Assembly (NCBI RefSeq): GCF_900091445.1 | Contig: NZ_LT607733.1 | Location: forward strand, 881,001-945,000 | Length of the DNA: 64,000 bases | Direction of reading: 5' to 3' | Source of the DNA: Micromonospora echinofusca | GTDB taxonomy: Bacteria; Actinomycetota; Actinomycetes; Mycobacteriales; Micromonosporaceae | Notes under the pieces: model-generated | Databases searched by the model: none | What the model was told of the DNA's origin: nothing | The model's input: only the letters and a program-made list of their open reading frames with translations | In this document: positions 35,833 to 44,762 of the stretch, piece by piece | Layout of the letters: each line of letters opens with the position of its first letter | How positions within the stretch are numbered: position 1 is the stretch's first letter | Made by a program: the position numbers and the translations under genes

Positions 35833-36432
35833 GTGACGGATGACGGGTTCCGCGCGTTCGTCGAGGTCCGGTACGCGGATCTGCTACGGACTGCGTACCT
35901 GCTGACCGGTTCGCGGCACGCGGCCGAAGATCTGGTGCAGAGCGCGCTGATGCGGTTGATGCGCCGCTGGCAGCAGGTCAACGACCCGATGGCCTACGTC
36001 CGCCGGACCATGGCCAACGAGCGGATCAGCTTGTGGCACCGGTTCGGTTCCCGGGAGTTGCTGGCCGGGATGACCGACGCCTGGCGGCTGCACGCCGAGC
36101 GGGGCCGGAGTTCAGACGTAGCGCACGACATCGCGGTACGGGACGAGGTACTCACCGCATTGCAGGGCCTGCCACCCCGTATGCGGGCTGTGCTGGTGCT
36201 GCGCTACTGGGAGGACCTCCCCGAGGCACAGATCGCCCAGGCGCTCGGATGCTCGATCGGCACGGTGAAGAGCCAGGCGTCGCGTGGGATCGCCCGGCTA
36301 CGTGCGGTGCTGCAGGTCTCGCCGGTCGGTTCATTTCCGTCGGATTGCCAGGCGCTGCCGCTCGACAGCCAGGCGCCGTTGGATGTGGCACCCGTAGCGA
36401 CGAAATGGAGAGGTGTGAACGATGGACGATGA
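35833..36432 (+). CDS. SigE-family (actinobacterial ECF) RNA polymerase sigma factor
   Basis: 199 residues. Region 2: FRAFVEVRYADLLRTAYLLTGSRHAAEDLVQSALMRLMRRW; region 4: LPPRMRAVLVLRYWEDLPEAQIAQALGCSIGTVKSQASRGIARLR. This is the sigma subgroup common in Micromonospora and Streptomyces. GTG at 35833 has GGAG 7 bases upstream; GTG at 35803 is an alternative. Overlaps the next gene by 11 bases, which likely encodes its membrane-bound partner. Confidence 0.88.
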   Translation: MTDDGFRAFVEVRYADLLRTAYLLTGSRHAAEDLVQSALMRLMRRWQQVNDPMAYVRRTMANERISLWHRFGSRELLAGMTDAWRLHAERGRSSDVAHDIAVRDEVLTALQGLPPRMRAVLVLRYWEDLPEAQIAQALGCSIGTVKSQASRGIARLRAVLQVSPVGSFPSDCQALPLDSQAPLDVAPVATKWRGVNDGR

Positions 36433-37828
36433 GATCAAGCAAGCGTTGGCTCGGCTTGCCGAGCCGGTGGTGCCGCGCCCTGACCCGTACCAGCGGTTGC
36501 TGGTCCGCGTTCGTCGGCGTCGGCAGCGGCGGGCGGCATTGACCTGCGTGACCGGCCTGATGGCGGTGGCGATGGCGCTGCCGCTCTTCGGTGCGGCCGG
36601 GCGGTCGACGCTCACTGGCGTGGCGTCCTCGCCGCCGCCGGCGGCCGGGACATTCCAGCCGGCAAGCTGGATCGACAAGCCGACGGTGCGGCAGTTGCTC
36701 AACTCGCCGACCCGAGGGAACCTGGCCGGCGACAAGGCACTGATCGCCGACATCGAGCGGCAGTACCGGAAGGCCCGCGCTGAGCTGCTGGTCGACCCGG
36801 CGCTCGATGAGGTGAAGGTGCTGCTCGCACACGACGCACCGGGTGCGCGGGTCGTGGTGGTGGTCTTCCTGGACGAGTCGCACGGACTGCTCCGCCATGG
36901 CAGCGGGCAGGCCGGGGCGTCCGTACGGGAACTGCTGAACAAGACCGGCACCCCGGTCGAGCCGCAACCTCTGGAACCGTTGGTCTTTTTCGGCCGACGC
37001 ATGCCGGTGAACGGTGGCCACATTGCTGATCTCACCGTCGGGCTCGCACCGGCCGGGTGTCTCGTCGAGGCGTCCGCTGACGGTCGGATCCAGCCGGACG
37101 GGTCAGTCAGGCGGACCTGGCAGGTGGTCAGTGCCGAAGGTTTTGTGGTCCGGGGGGCGGGCCGCGCGGCCGAACGGTGGCGGTTCACCTGCGACGGTGC
37201 GGTGCGGTACGCCGGTCCGGCAGGTGGTGGTCTGGGTGTGATCATCCCGACGGAGCCCGGCACGCCGGTCTCCACCGCCGGTGCGCGCGGTTCGGTGGAC
37301 GCCACGCTTGCCGCCGCCGCGGTGCACGACCTGCGCAGGGAACTCGATCACCACGGACTCACCGGAGGATCACCTGAGGTGATCTGGGGCGGGCGGCTAC
37401 CTGCCTGGGTTGCCGGCGCGCCGGTGGCCGCACTGGTGAGTTCCTGCTCGGCCGACGGTGGCTGCGCCGCATTGCTCAAGACCGAGGCCAAAGCACCACC
37501 GCGGATGGACTCGGGGTCCCCGCCCGACTACTGGACCGCCACGGGGAGTCCGGCGCTGGCCGTCGTCCAGGTGCCGGGAAAGACAGGCGGCGTGCTGGTC
37601 GTGGGGCCGGAACCGGCGGTCCGCGTCGAGTTGCTCGACGGAAAGGGGCGGACGATCGCCAGTGGCCGGCTCGAGACCGGGGTGGGCGCGGTGCGCGTCG
37701 ATCCTCGAAAGGTAACCAAGGTGAAGATCTTTGACAGGGAGGGCCGGTTCCTACGAACCGAGGCCACACCACGCCTCGACGTCAACCTCGGCGAGCGGTT
37801 GGGTGAGCCGACCGTACGGGCCTGGTGA
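36422..37828 (+). CDS. Single-pass membrane protein, probable sigma-factor partner
   Basis: 468 residues: a short cytoplasmic part (MDDEIKQALARLAEPVVPRPDPYQRLLVRVRRRRQRR), one membrane helix at about 40-58 (ALTCVTGLMAVAMALPLFGAA), and a large exported domain. Genes in this position after SigE-family factors often act as anti-sigma or signalling proteins, but no zinc-anti-sigma motif is visible. The role is inferred from the overlap only. Confidence 0.7.
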   Translation: MDDEIKQALARLAEPVVPRPDPYQRLLVRVRRRRQRRAALTCVTGLMAVAMALPLFGAAGRSTLTGVASSPPPAAGTFQPASWIDKPTVRQLLNSPTRGNLAGDKALIADIERQYRKARAELLVDPALDEVKVLLAHDAPGARVVVVVFLDESHGLLRHGSGQAGASVRELLNKTGTPVEPQPLEPLVFFGRRMPVNGGHIADLTVGLAPAGCLVEASADGRIQPDGSVRRTWQVVSAEGFVVRGAGRAAERWRFTCDGAVRYAGPAGGGLGVIIPTEPGTPVSTAGARGSVDATLAAAAVHDLRRELDHHGLTGGSPEVIWGGRLPAWVAGAPVAALVSSCSADGGCAALLKTEAKAPPRMDSGSPPDYWTATGSPALAVVQVPGKTGGVLVVGPEPAVRVELLDGKGRTIASGRLETGVGAVRVDPRKVTKVKIFDREGRFLRTEATPRLDVNLGERLGEPTVRAW

Positions 37829-38213
37829 TGACAATCCGTCTGGTCCTCCGTCGACAGATGTGCGACGTGCCTCCACCAACTGATCTGCAACACCTCAGCG
37901 CGCTGGCTGCGTGAGATCCGGATGCGGAGGGCATACGGCATCGGGCGGTGATGGGTGCCGGCATGCCGAACCTTCTCTGTCCGGACAGACCACACCTCGG
38001 TTCAGCCGCTGAATCAACCGGCCTCCCGTGATTGATGGACGCCGGGAGGCTATGCCCTGCTCCAACGTGTCGTCGGCGGGCAGCCATGGACGTCGTTCGA
38101 GCCATAGGATCACCGGCACTGCGCCGCCGAGGCAGCAGGGACGCATCCCGGCACGACGCCGTGGAGACAAGGGCGCGGGGTCTTGCAACGCCGTGCCGAA
38201 CGGGGAGGTACGA
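37829..38213. other. Intergenic region before the propeller gene
   Basis: 385 bases, no gene or RNA recognised. GGGGAGG at 38202-38208 is the ribosome site of the next gene. Confidence 0.4.
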
Positions 38214-39377
38214 GTGAAGCCTTTAGTGAAGGTGCTGACCGCTGCCGCGGTGCTCGCGGCGACGGTGGCGATGCCGGCAGCGCCGGCCGCCGCGGGGGGC
38301 ACGGGCTGGTGGGCCATGTCCGGCTACCTGGTCAGCAACAGCGGATTCAATCCCAACGAGTCGAACGTGACGGTGCCGACCGTCCCGAACCTCAAGCTCA
38401 CGTACACCGGCACCCCGGCCCGGACCGGCCAGCGTGCACCGGTCGTCGCCGACGGACTCGTGTACACGCAGGATGACACTGGCGTCACGGCCACCGACGA
38501 GGGGACCGGCGCGCAGAAGTGGCGCTTCGAGCCGGACCTCGAGAGGTTCGGGTCGCCTTCGCAGCTCGTCCACACGGCCGGCCGGATCGTCTGGGCGGTG
38601 AACGACAGCCCTGCCATGCCTGGCGCCGATTCCACCAAGATCTTCGTGCTCGACGCTGCGACCGGAACGGTGGTCCGGGACTTCCACGACGAGGGCGTGG
38701 TCACGCAGATCCTCGTCGACCGGGATGTCGTCGTGGTCTCCGGCGAAAGCCGCTACAGCAGTGACACGCGTGCCTACCGCCTCACCGACGGACAGCTGCT
38801 GTGGCAGCGCAACCAGTACATGAAACAGCCGGTCTCGGCTAACGGTCGCGTCCTTGTCTCCGGAACCGGAATGGGCGCCGGACCCCTGACGAGCACCATC
38901 GTCGACATCGGCACCGGCAGCATCATCCACACCACTCAGGACCGTGACTACCGGCCGCTCGCGGCGGACGAGACGGGGACCAAGTTCTACGTCGCATGGG
39001 GGCACAGCCTGCAGGTCCTCGACGCGACGACCGGCACCCTGACCTGGCTCGCGTCGGGCCTGTACCCGAGGTTCGTGGTGGTCACCCCGACCAGGCTGTA
39101 TGTCACCTCGACCGAGGGCACCGTCTCCGCGTTGAACCGCAGCACCGGCGCAACGATCTGGAGCCGGAGCATTCCGGAAAGCCAGCACCAGCGGGCGATC
39201 ATCGCGGGTGGCGTCTTGTACGTCACCGCCAAGAGCGACCGGGTGTACACCCTGAACCCGGTCGACGGCGCCCCGCTGAAAGCGCCGGCGTTCACCGGCG
39301 CGGTCGGCCAGCTCGTGGTCACCTACGGCAGGGTGTATGTCACCGACGGCACGAAGCTGACCGTCTACGGCCTCTAG
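38214..39377 (+). CDS. Secreted PQQ-type beta-propeller protein
   Basis: 387 residues. Signal peptide to about AAA at 23-25, then repeated blades such as TDEGTGAQKWRFEPD, LDAATGTVVRDF, LDATTGTLTWLA and LNRSTGATIWSR. No PQQ-enzyme catalytic residues seen, so likely a binding or scaffold propeller. GTG at 38214 has GGGGAGG 5 bases upstream; the longer frame lacks support. It is the last gene of the older island before attL. Confidence 0.85.
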   Translation: MKPLVKVLTAAAVLAATVAMPAAPAAAGGTGWWAMSGYLVSNSGFNPNESNVTVPTVPNLKLTYTGTPARTGQRAPVVADGLVYTQDDTGVTATDEGTGAQKWRFEPDLERFGSPSQLVHTAGRIVWAVNDSPAMPGADSTKIFVLDAATGTVVRDFHDEGVVTQILVDRDVVVVSGESRYSSDTRAYRLTDGQLLWQRNQYMKQPVSANGRVLVSGTGMGAGPLTSTIVDIGTGSIIHTTQDRDYRPLAADETGTKFYVAWGHSLQVLDATTGTLTWLASGLYPRFVVVTPTRLYVTSTEGTVSALNRSTGATIWSRSIPESQHQRAIIAGGVLYVTAKSDRVYTLNPVDGAPLKAPAFTGAVGQLVVTYGRVYVTDGTKLTVYGL

Positions 39378-39867
39378 CCTCCGGTCCACGGCACGGCCGG
39401 CGCCGCTGGCCCTCAAGATCGGTACGGTTGGAACAAGAACGGCCCAGGCTCGGCGACAACGCCGCTGACCTGGGCCGTTACTGCTGGAGCGGGCGACGGG
39501 AATCGAACCCGCACCGTCAGTTTGGAAGATCGTTCTCGGCTGACCTGATCTGTCCGGAACGCCTGGCCAGCGGTGTTGTTGTGCTGCCCGATCATGACCG
39601 CTACAGACCGTCTGGGACACCGGTTACTGGCACGTAGCTGGCACGGCTACGCATGGGCACGCGGTTGTCCCGGCGGCATGCGGCTTACCGCCCTCAGATG
39701 GCATTTTGGCTGATCTTCGAGGTGCCCCCGGCTGATCCCAGCGAGAACGCATCCAGCGCTGCTTCCGGGCAGAGCAGGTACGCCACAGGTACCGCAAGTT
39801 GTGGCTCACGCCATACTTGCCCTCTGCTGCCAGATGAGCGACGAAATGAGGAGGGGAGACACTAGCC
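39378..39867. other. Left junction of the AICE
   Basis: 490 bases: the displaced tRNA-Gly terminator (39440-39448 with 39469-39477), attL (39485-39529), then about 340 bases of element sequence without a supported gene. Confidence 0.65.
39485..39529. repeat. attL core, 45-bp copy of the 3' end of tRNA-Gly(TCC)
   Basis: Identical over 45 bases to 57318-57362 (tggagcgggcgacggga ... tttggaaga), running from the CCA end to the anticodon loop. Sequence diverges immediately after (tcgttctc versus ctgaagctc), which fixes the crossover limit. Confidence 0.93.
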
Positions 39868-40368
39868 GTGGCCAGGCGCAGGTACCGCAAGTCCCAGCCG
39901 GTGGAGTTACCAATCCCGCCCCTGATGCCCCGCACGCTCATGGGCAGGTTCCTACGCGAGAGCATGCTGCGCCAGTCATCGGAGAGCGGACCACTCACGG
40001 CAAGGTTTTCAGAGTTCAGCTCGCTCGGCTCCGTCCATGTCATGATCGCCGCCTTCCAAATCGCAGTGGATCGACTCTTCGAACCCAACAACGGGCTCAA
40101 AGACGTCGGCCTCCTCATATCTGCCATGCAGCGCGCATTCGGCCTGGAGCTGCCTTGGCCGGAGACCGAGGCCCTCATCCGCTTCGAGATGGGTGAGGAC
40201 GTTGCGATCGAAGACCTCTCGGTTCGCGCCAAGACTTCCGCCATGATCTTGACCCTTGGGGCCTATGCCGACTTCGTGGAGCGGAACGAAGCAGAGGTAG
40301 ACGCTCTCCTCATCGAAGCCGAGCGAAGAGCCTTCGACCGCGGGCACCATCCGGAGCTTGCGGAGTAG
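39868..40368 (+). CDS. Hypothetical AICE cargo protein
   Basis: 166 residues, mostly helical, starting MARRRYRKSQPVELPIPP. A middle part LGSVHVMIAAFQIAVDRLF and the C-terminal IEAERRAFDRGHHPELAE suggest a soluble helical bundle. GTG at 39868 follows GGGGAG at 39853-39858. No family recognised. Confidence 0.65.
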   Translation: MARRRYRKSQPVELPIPPLMPRTLMGRFLRESMLRQSSESGPLTARFSEFSSLGSVHVMIAAFQIAVDRLFEPNNGLKDVGLLISAMQRAFGLELPWPETEALIRFEMGEDVAIEDLSVRAKTSAMILTLGAYADFVERNEAEVDALLIEAERRAFDRGHHPELAE

Positions 40369-40633
40369 CAGCGGCTGCCGACCGGCGGTACCGGTGGATG
40401 CGGTTGTCCGGCGGCGTACGGCTTACCGCCCCCGGCCTCTCGGGCCGGGGACGGCTTGCCGTGTCGACGGCTCTCCTGCGCCTGGTCCCTGGTACCCGGT
40501 GGCAAGCCGCGAAGCGGCGCGGCAGCGATCGCCCCGCCCTCGACGGTGGCCAGCCACCCTCGCGATCGTCACGGCCTGGCGGTGGCCGTGTACGGCTGAC
40601 AGGATGTCGAAATGAACGCTATCCGAAGGGGCT

Positions 40634-41044
40634 ATGCCGCGTAGAAGACCGGCATCGCTTCGACTGCGGGAGCGGACCTGGCGACGACCGTGTTTGCGCT
40701 ATCGCAGCACTGCCAGCCTTTCCGGAGCAACCAACGCGGCGATTCGGCAGCTCGAAGGCGCGCGACTGATGCCAGGGGCCGTGGCTGCGGCAATCAACGT
40801 CTGGTCCGTGCACGTACGTGGGATACGACGTTCGTGGAAGCAGTGGGAGGCCGAGTTCACCTGTTCCTGCTGCGGTGCGGGCTGGGCCCGCGACCTGCTC
40901 GAAGACGTCGTGATGATGCTTCCACCGCACGCCGGGAGTGAAGTGCGCGCCCTCGTTGATGCCCTGGACGCCGTCCTGCTGCGCCGGAGCCTTCATGATC
41001 CGCGGACCTCGCCCGAACTACCGTGGTGGCACCGCCGATGCTAA
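40634..41044 (+). CDS. Conserved hypothetical protein with a CSCCGAGW motif
   Basis: 136 residues. The C-terminal 90 (MPGAVAAAINVWSVHVRGI..EAEFTCSCCGAGWARDLLE..LDAVLLRRSLHDPRTSPELPWWHRRC) match a pattern I recall from many Streptomyces proteins of unknown role. The cysteines may bind zinc. The basic N-terminus before residue 46 is less certain; an internal ATG at 40769 is possible. Confidence 0.55.
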   Translation: MPRRRPASLRLRERTWRRPCLRYRSTASLSGATNAAIRQLEGARLMPGAVAAAINVWSVHVRGIRRSWKQWEAEFTCSCCGAGWARDLLEDVVMMLPPHAGSEVRALVDALDAVLLRRSLHDPRTSPELPWWHRRC

Positions 41045-41371
41045 CCCAGCCGAACGATCGGCCCGCCGTGCCGGCCGATGCCGGCCGGAGGCCGCCAGCA
41101 GGCCGAGTGCGGCGGGCTGCGCCGCGCTTGCGCGGCGCCTTGATCCTAATGAGAACGTTTCGGCAGTGGCGTCGCTGGCAGGGTCCATCCGACGTCTCGT
41201 CTACAAGAACCGTGCGCTTCGTCTGCCTGCGTCCGCATCCGTCGCCCGCCTCGGCCGACCGTCACGCGACGCCGGGCGTGGGCGTCTTTGTTCCGGCTCG
41301 TAGCTGTCACCGTTGCTGTCGACAGTCCGCGCGGGCCAACGCCAGCGCCGATGAGGTGATTTCATTCGATC
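41045..41371. other. Intergenic region in AICE cargo
   Basis: 327 bases with no supported gene or RNA. Confidence 0.35.
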
Positions 41372-42154
41372 ATGATGCAGCCCATACGCCGTGGCGCCTA
41401 CCGGTTCTACGCCCATCGCCTCCGCGCCCAGCTGGCTGGGAAGTCGCTGCCACGGCACGTAGCAATGGTGATGGACGGGAACCGCCGGTGGGCCAGGCAG
41501 GCGGGCTTCGATGACCCCGGGGTGGGCCACCGGTACGGCGCGGAACACGTCCACGAGGTACTGGGCTGGTGTGCCGACATGGGCATCCATCACGTCACTC
41601 TGTTCATCGCCTCCGTCGACAACATGCGTAAACGGGCATCCGAAGAGGTGGAGAACCTGATGCGGATGATCGAGGAGGTCGTCGCGGAGCCGCTCCTCCG
41701 CCCGGCCAATCCCTGGCAGCTTCACCTGGCCGGCCGCGCGGACGTCCTACCCGACTCGACACGCCACGCCCTGAAACTCGCGGAAGACGCCACCCGCGAA
41801 CGCGGTGCCGAGTTCCATCTCACAGTCGCCATCGGCTACGACGGCCGCGAGGAAATCGTCAGTGCAGTTCGTTCCCTGCTGGAACAGGAGGCACGAGCGG
41901 GCGCCACACTCGACGACGTCGCACAACGACTAACCGCCGACGCTCTCGCGGCGCACCTGTACACCGGCGGCCAACCCGACCCTGATCTGGTCATCCGCAC
42001 GAGCGGAGAACGCCGCATGTCCGGGTTTCTGCTCTGGCAGGCCGCCTACTCCGAACTGTACTTCTGCGACGTGTACTGGCCCGGCTTCCGGAAGATCGAC
42101 TTCCTGCGCGCCCTGCGCTCCTACTCGGCCCGCAGCCGACGATTCGGAGCGTGA
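41372..42154 (+). CDS. cis-Prenyltransferase (polyprenyl diphosphate synthase, UppS family)
   Basis: 260 residues. VAMVMDGNRRWAR (about 31-43) carries the catalytic Asp and the diphosphate-binding Arg residues; the C-terminal RTSGERRMSGFLLWQAAYSELYF is the second substrate motif. It elongates isoprenyl diphosphates in cis. Being inside the mobile element, it is an extra copy beside the chromosomal undecaprenyl synthase, and could serve lipid carrier supply or a specialised terpenoid step. No clear ribosome site; ATG at 41375 is an alternative. Confidence 0.88.
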   Translation: MMQPIRRGAYRFYAHRLRAQLAGKSLPRHVAMVMDGNRRWARQAGFDDPGVGHRYGAEHVHEVLGWCADMGIHHVTLFIASVDNMRKRASEEVENLMRMIEEVVAEPLLRPANPWQLHLAGRADVLPDSTRHALKLAEDATRERGAEFHLTVAIGYDGREEIVSAVRSLLEQEARAGATLDDVAQRLTADALAAHLYTGGQPDPDLVIRTSGERRMSGFLLWQAAYSELYFCDVYWPGFRKIDFLRALRSYSARSRRFGA

Positions 42155-42498
42155 CAACCACATCCCCCTGCTCCCGGTTCCGTGGCACAACCGCAAAGAC
42201 CGGCGACCGTCAGACGTTGAAGCGGAACTAAGTCCCCCGGCACGTCTACCTGCGGCAACAGCGGCTGACGCCTGCTCACATGCAGTCTTACGCTGCCATG
42301 GTTGGCCACTGTTTGACGACGTTTGACGGTGTCTCGTGCCCCCTGTGTGCCCCACGCCGCCATCACCGGCCCGCGACGCGGTCGAGCCTCGCCAGCCTGC
42401 CGTCGAGAGCCAACCAGACCTTCTCGCCAGCCAACCGACGGGCTCCCGGTGGATCTTCGGCCCTATTGCTGTCCGTGTGGGTGATATACCCTGCTGTG
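42155..42498. promoter_or_regulatory. Upstream region of the two-gene cassette
   Basis: 344 bases, no gene supported. A TATACC element at 42485-42490 sits about 9 bases before the ATG at 42499, so the transcript may be nearly leaderless. No spaced -35 was found. Confidence 0.4.
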
Positions 42499-43110
42499 AT
42501 GGTGGCGGGCGAGCTACGGCAGCAGACCGGCAGCATTGGCGTAGATAGAGCTAAGCGGTGGCTGAACTACTCGACCCGCGTCGCGTCGATCTACACAAAC
42601 ACTGACAAAGTGTTTAAAGACCTGCTGCATTTCCAGTGGCCCTATGGCGGTCAAGGCTTCAGCTTTGACATAGGGGGCAAGTTGCGCGGCGGCGATCTGC
42701 ATGACAAGTCATTCATGGCGGAAGTCAAGGCATATCGCTACGAGATGGACTCAGCAACAGAGTATCGGAAATTCATCGCCGAATGCTACGTAGCATTTCA
42801 AGAAAAGCCCGACCGATGCGATAATCTGATATGGCTATCCTGGGCTCCCTTTCAAGCGCAGAGTTGGCACAAGCATCGGAGTGCAGAGTCCATCAAAAAA
42901 CACCTTCTTCACGCCGACAACACCTTTCGGGTATTTGGAACAGAGTCAGCCGAGGAAGCGCATGGAAAATTAGACACGCAAGTAATATACGAATTAACCA
43001 ATCGCTTGTGGCTGCTGACGCTCTGCGATGAGCAGGAGGGCCTAGTAATCACGAGCGACCACTACCAGCGGGTTATGGCGTTCATGGGCATCGGGGAGGA
43101 GTCCCAATGA
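42499..43110 (+). CDS. PD-(D/E)XK nuclease-like protein (first gene of a two-gene cassette)
   Basis: 203 residues. An N-terminal TGSIGVDRAKRWL helix resembles the first helix of restriction-type nuclease folds. Candidate active-site residues are Asp57 (SFDIGG) and Glu75-x-Lys77 (FMAEVKAY). Lower GC than the chromosome, with two TTA codons (42970 and 42994), which are rare in such genomes. ATG at 42499 (GTG at 42496 possible). Overlaps the next gene by ATGA. The nuclease reading is inference from motif spacing; the family is not one I can name. Confidence 0.6.
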   Translation: MVAGELRQQTGSIGVDRAKRWLNYSTRVASIYTNTDKVFKDLLHFQWPYGGQGFSFDIGGKLRGGDLHDKSFMAEVKAYRYEMDSATEYRKFIAECYVAFQEKPDRCDNLIWLSWAPFQAQSWHKHRSAESIKKHLLHADNTFRVFGTESAEEAHGKLDTQVIYELTNRLWLLTLCDEQEGLVITSDHYQRVMAFMGIGEESQ

Positions 43111-44513
43111 GCGGCGAATTCAGCGCGGCTCTGCGTCATGCGCTAGATTTCGACACACCGGATCGGCGCATCGACTCCTTGAAAACCAGCGTCAGCAACT
43201 TCCTGCGATCCGGCGACCCGTCTGCCCGGGTCAGGAAGACTGAGTACTTCAACCACACTTTCGCGCCAGACCTAGTACTGACCTGGCCGGAGGAGAATCG
43301 GGAGAGGCTCGTCTTTCTGCGCACCGATCCAAACCCAGAATGGCTAGCAGCTGACCTTAAAATCATCGCACCCAGTCACCCAATCATGCTCACTCTGGAC
43401 GACTCCGGATCCGGACAGGATTCAGCCGCTCACGAACGCTTGGTGATGGCTGCGAAAGAGGCTCGGGCCCTTATTACGAATCCGGATGCGATCGAGGAAT
43501 TTGTGTCCCCTCGCGTCCCGATTACTTCGGTGCTTACGAACGCCGTCATCCGTGGTGGCCTGGGCCTAGTAGATGAGCAGGCCGCGAGGGGTGCGGCCGA
43601 ATCAGCCATCGCGGGGTTCTCTGCTGCGGAGCATTTGGAGGCGGAGCCGATCAGGTCGGCGCTCGTAGCAGCCGAAGGCATGTTGGACGACGAGCAGGCC
43701 AACCGGTTCAGTCGTCTTTACCGGGCAGTCTGGGAGGGACAGGGCGGGACTCCTGAAAATTTCCCGTCCCATCGCAACCTGGCCGGCCCACTAACAGGCA
43801 GAGACCTTTCCCTTCTTCTTGCAACCCTCACAACTGATGATGTGCAATTCTGGCGCAGGATCGGGCGTAGCGTCCGACTCGAACAAGTAGTAGCCCTGGG
43901 GCCAGAATCAGGACCGAATCTAGGCCACCTAGTCGAAGCGAATTTGGATCGGTTGCTAGCACGTGGAGCGCGTGTCTTCGGCCAGAGCGGCGCGTCGAGC
44001 TCCGAGGGCCAGCGTGCGAACTGGGGAGTAGAAAAGGACTGTCTAGCACTGCGCGGTGACGGCTGGATTGCCTACTTCGCCGCCAGGTCTAACGACTTGC
44101 CTCCGCATGAGACACGACGCGGCGTGTCGGTTACTACCCTGATTGATGGCATCCGCCAGCTAGGAGTTCGCATGACGGATGTCAAAGTGCAGCAGGCCAA
44201 CTTCGCCATCTCGATCCAAGCTGTAGGCAATGCCGACGTCGTCGACAGTCCAGACTTCGGCCAACTAGTGGCTCGTGGCGACTCCGTGGCGCAGACGGCC
44301 GCAATAGCGATGTCTAGCGGACGTAATCTAATAGCGGATTTCGTTACTGGAACGGCCATGGGCCACACCAACGCCTCTTTTCCACTTCACGAACTAGCGC
44401 AAGCCGCAGTTCGACTTCTACTTGAGTTGAGCCATCGGAATGTGCCCGATGCTGACGTGAGGCTAGTCTCTGGCCGTGATCCAGTAGTAATTCAGGACCC
44501 GCTCTGGGAATGA
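43107..44513 (+). CDS. Unknown 468-residue partner of the nuclease-like protein
   Basis: No recognised domain. The N-terminal FNHTFAPDLVLTWPEENRERLVFLRT and HPIMLTLDDSG read as alternating strands, and the C-terminal half (SVTTLIDGIRQLG, FVTGTAMGHTNASF, LAQAAVRLLLELSHRN) as helices. No membrane segments. Low GC like its partner, so both came together. Translationally coupled to 42499-43110, which suggests a complex. Ends 6 bases before a large inverted repeat. Confidence 0.6.
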   Translation: MSGEFSAALRHALDFDTPDRRIDSLKTSVSNFLRSGDPSARVRKTEYFNHTFAPDLVLTWPEENRERLVFLRTDPNPEWLAADLKIIAPSHPIMLTLDDSGSGQDSAAHERLVMAAKEARALITNPDAIEEFVSPRVPITSVLTNAVIRGGLGLVDEQAARGAAESAIAGFSAAEHLEAEPIRSALVAAEGMLDDEQANRFSRLYRAVWEGQGGTPENFPSHRNLAGPLTGRDLSLLLATLTTDDVQFWRRIGRSVRLEQVVALGPESGPNLGHLVEANLDRLLARGARVFGQSGASSSEGQRANWGVEKDCLALRGDGWIAYFAARSNDLPPHETRRGVSVTTLIDGIRQLGVRMTDVKVQQANFAISIQAVGNADVVDSPDFGQLVARGDSVAQTAAIAMSSGRNLIADFVTGTAMGHTNASFPLHELAQAAVRLLLELSHRNVPDADVRLVSGRDPVVIQDPLWE

Positions 44514-44533
44514 CGTCCCCCTAAGCCACCCTG

Positions 44534-44607
44534 CCATCCCGTCTGCCCTCGACCCGCCCTCCTGGGGAGCAGGCCGCGGCCCTCCGGGTCGAGGGCAGGC
44601 GGGATGG
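44534..44607. terminator. Large inverted repeat ending the cassette
   Basis: 23-base arms (44534-44556 and 44585-44607) with one G-T pair and a 28-base loop, between the cassette and the convergent transposase. Confidence 0.65.
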
Positions 44608-44762
44608 ACTACCGCAACCACCCACGGACCGTGACCCGCCGACGGAGCCCCGGCCATCCTGGAGCCCGAGCGCCCCCGCCGGAGGCGCTCTAACCGCAAC
44701 CCTGCGACCACCGCCAGCTCGCCGACGCGGCCGGCGTGGGTCACGTCCGCGCGAGTGGTGTG

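Noticed and set aside
40398..40769. Possible coding frame between the two AICE cargo hypotheticals
   Set aside because: Arg/Gly-rich, no ribosome site, overlaps a better candidate at 40634.
44521..44610. Attachment site or origin at the large inverted repeat
   Set aside because: It lies between convergent genes and has no second copy in the window; a terminator is the simpler reading.
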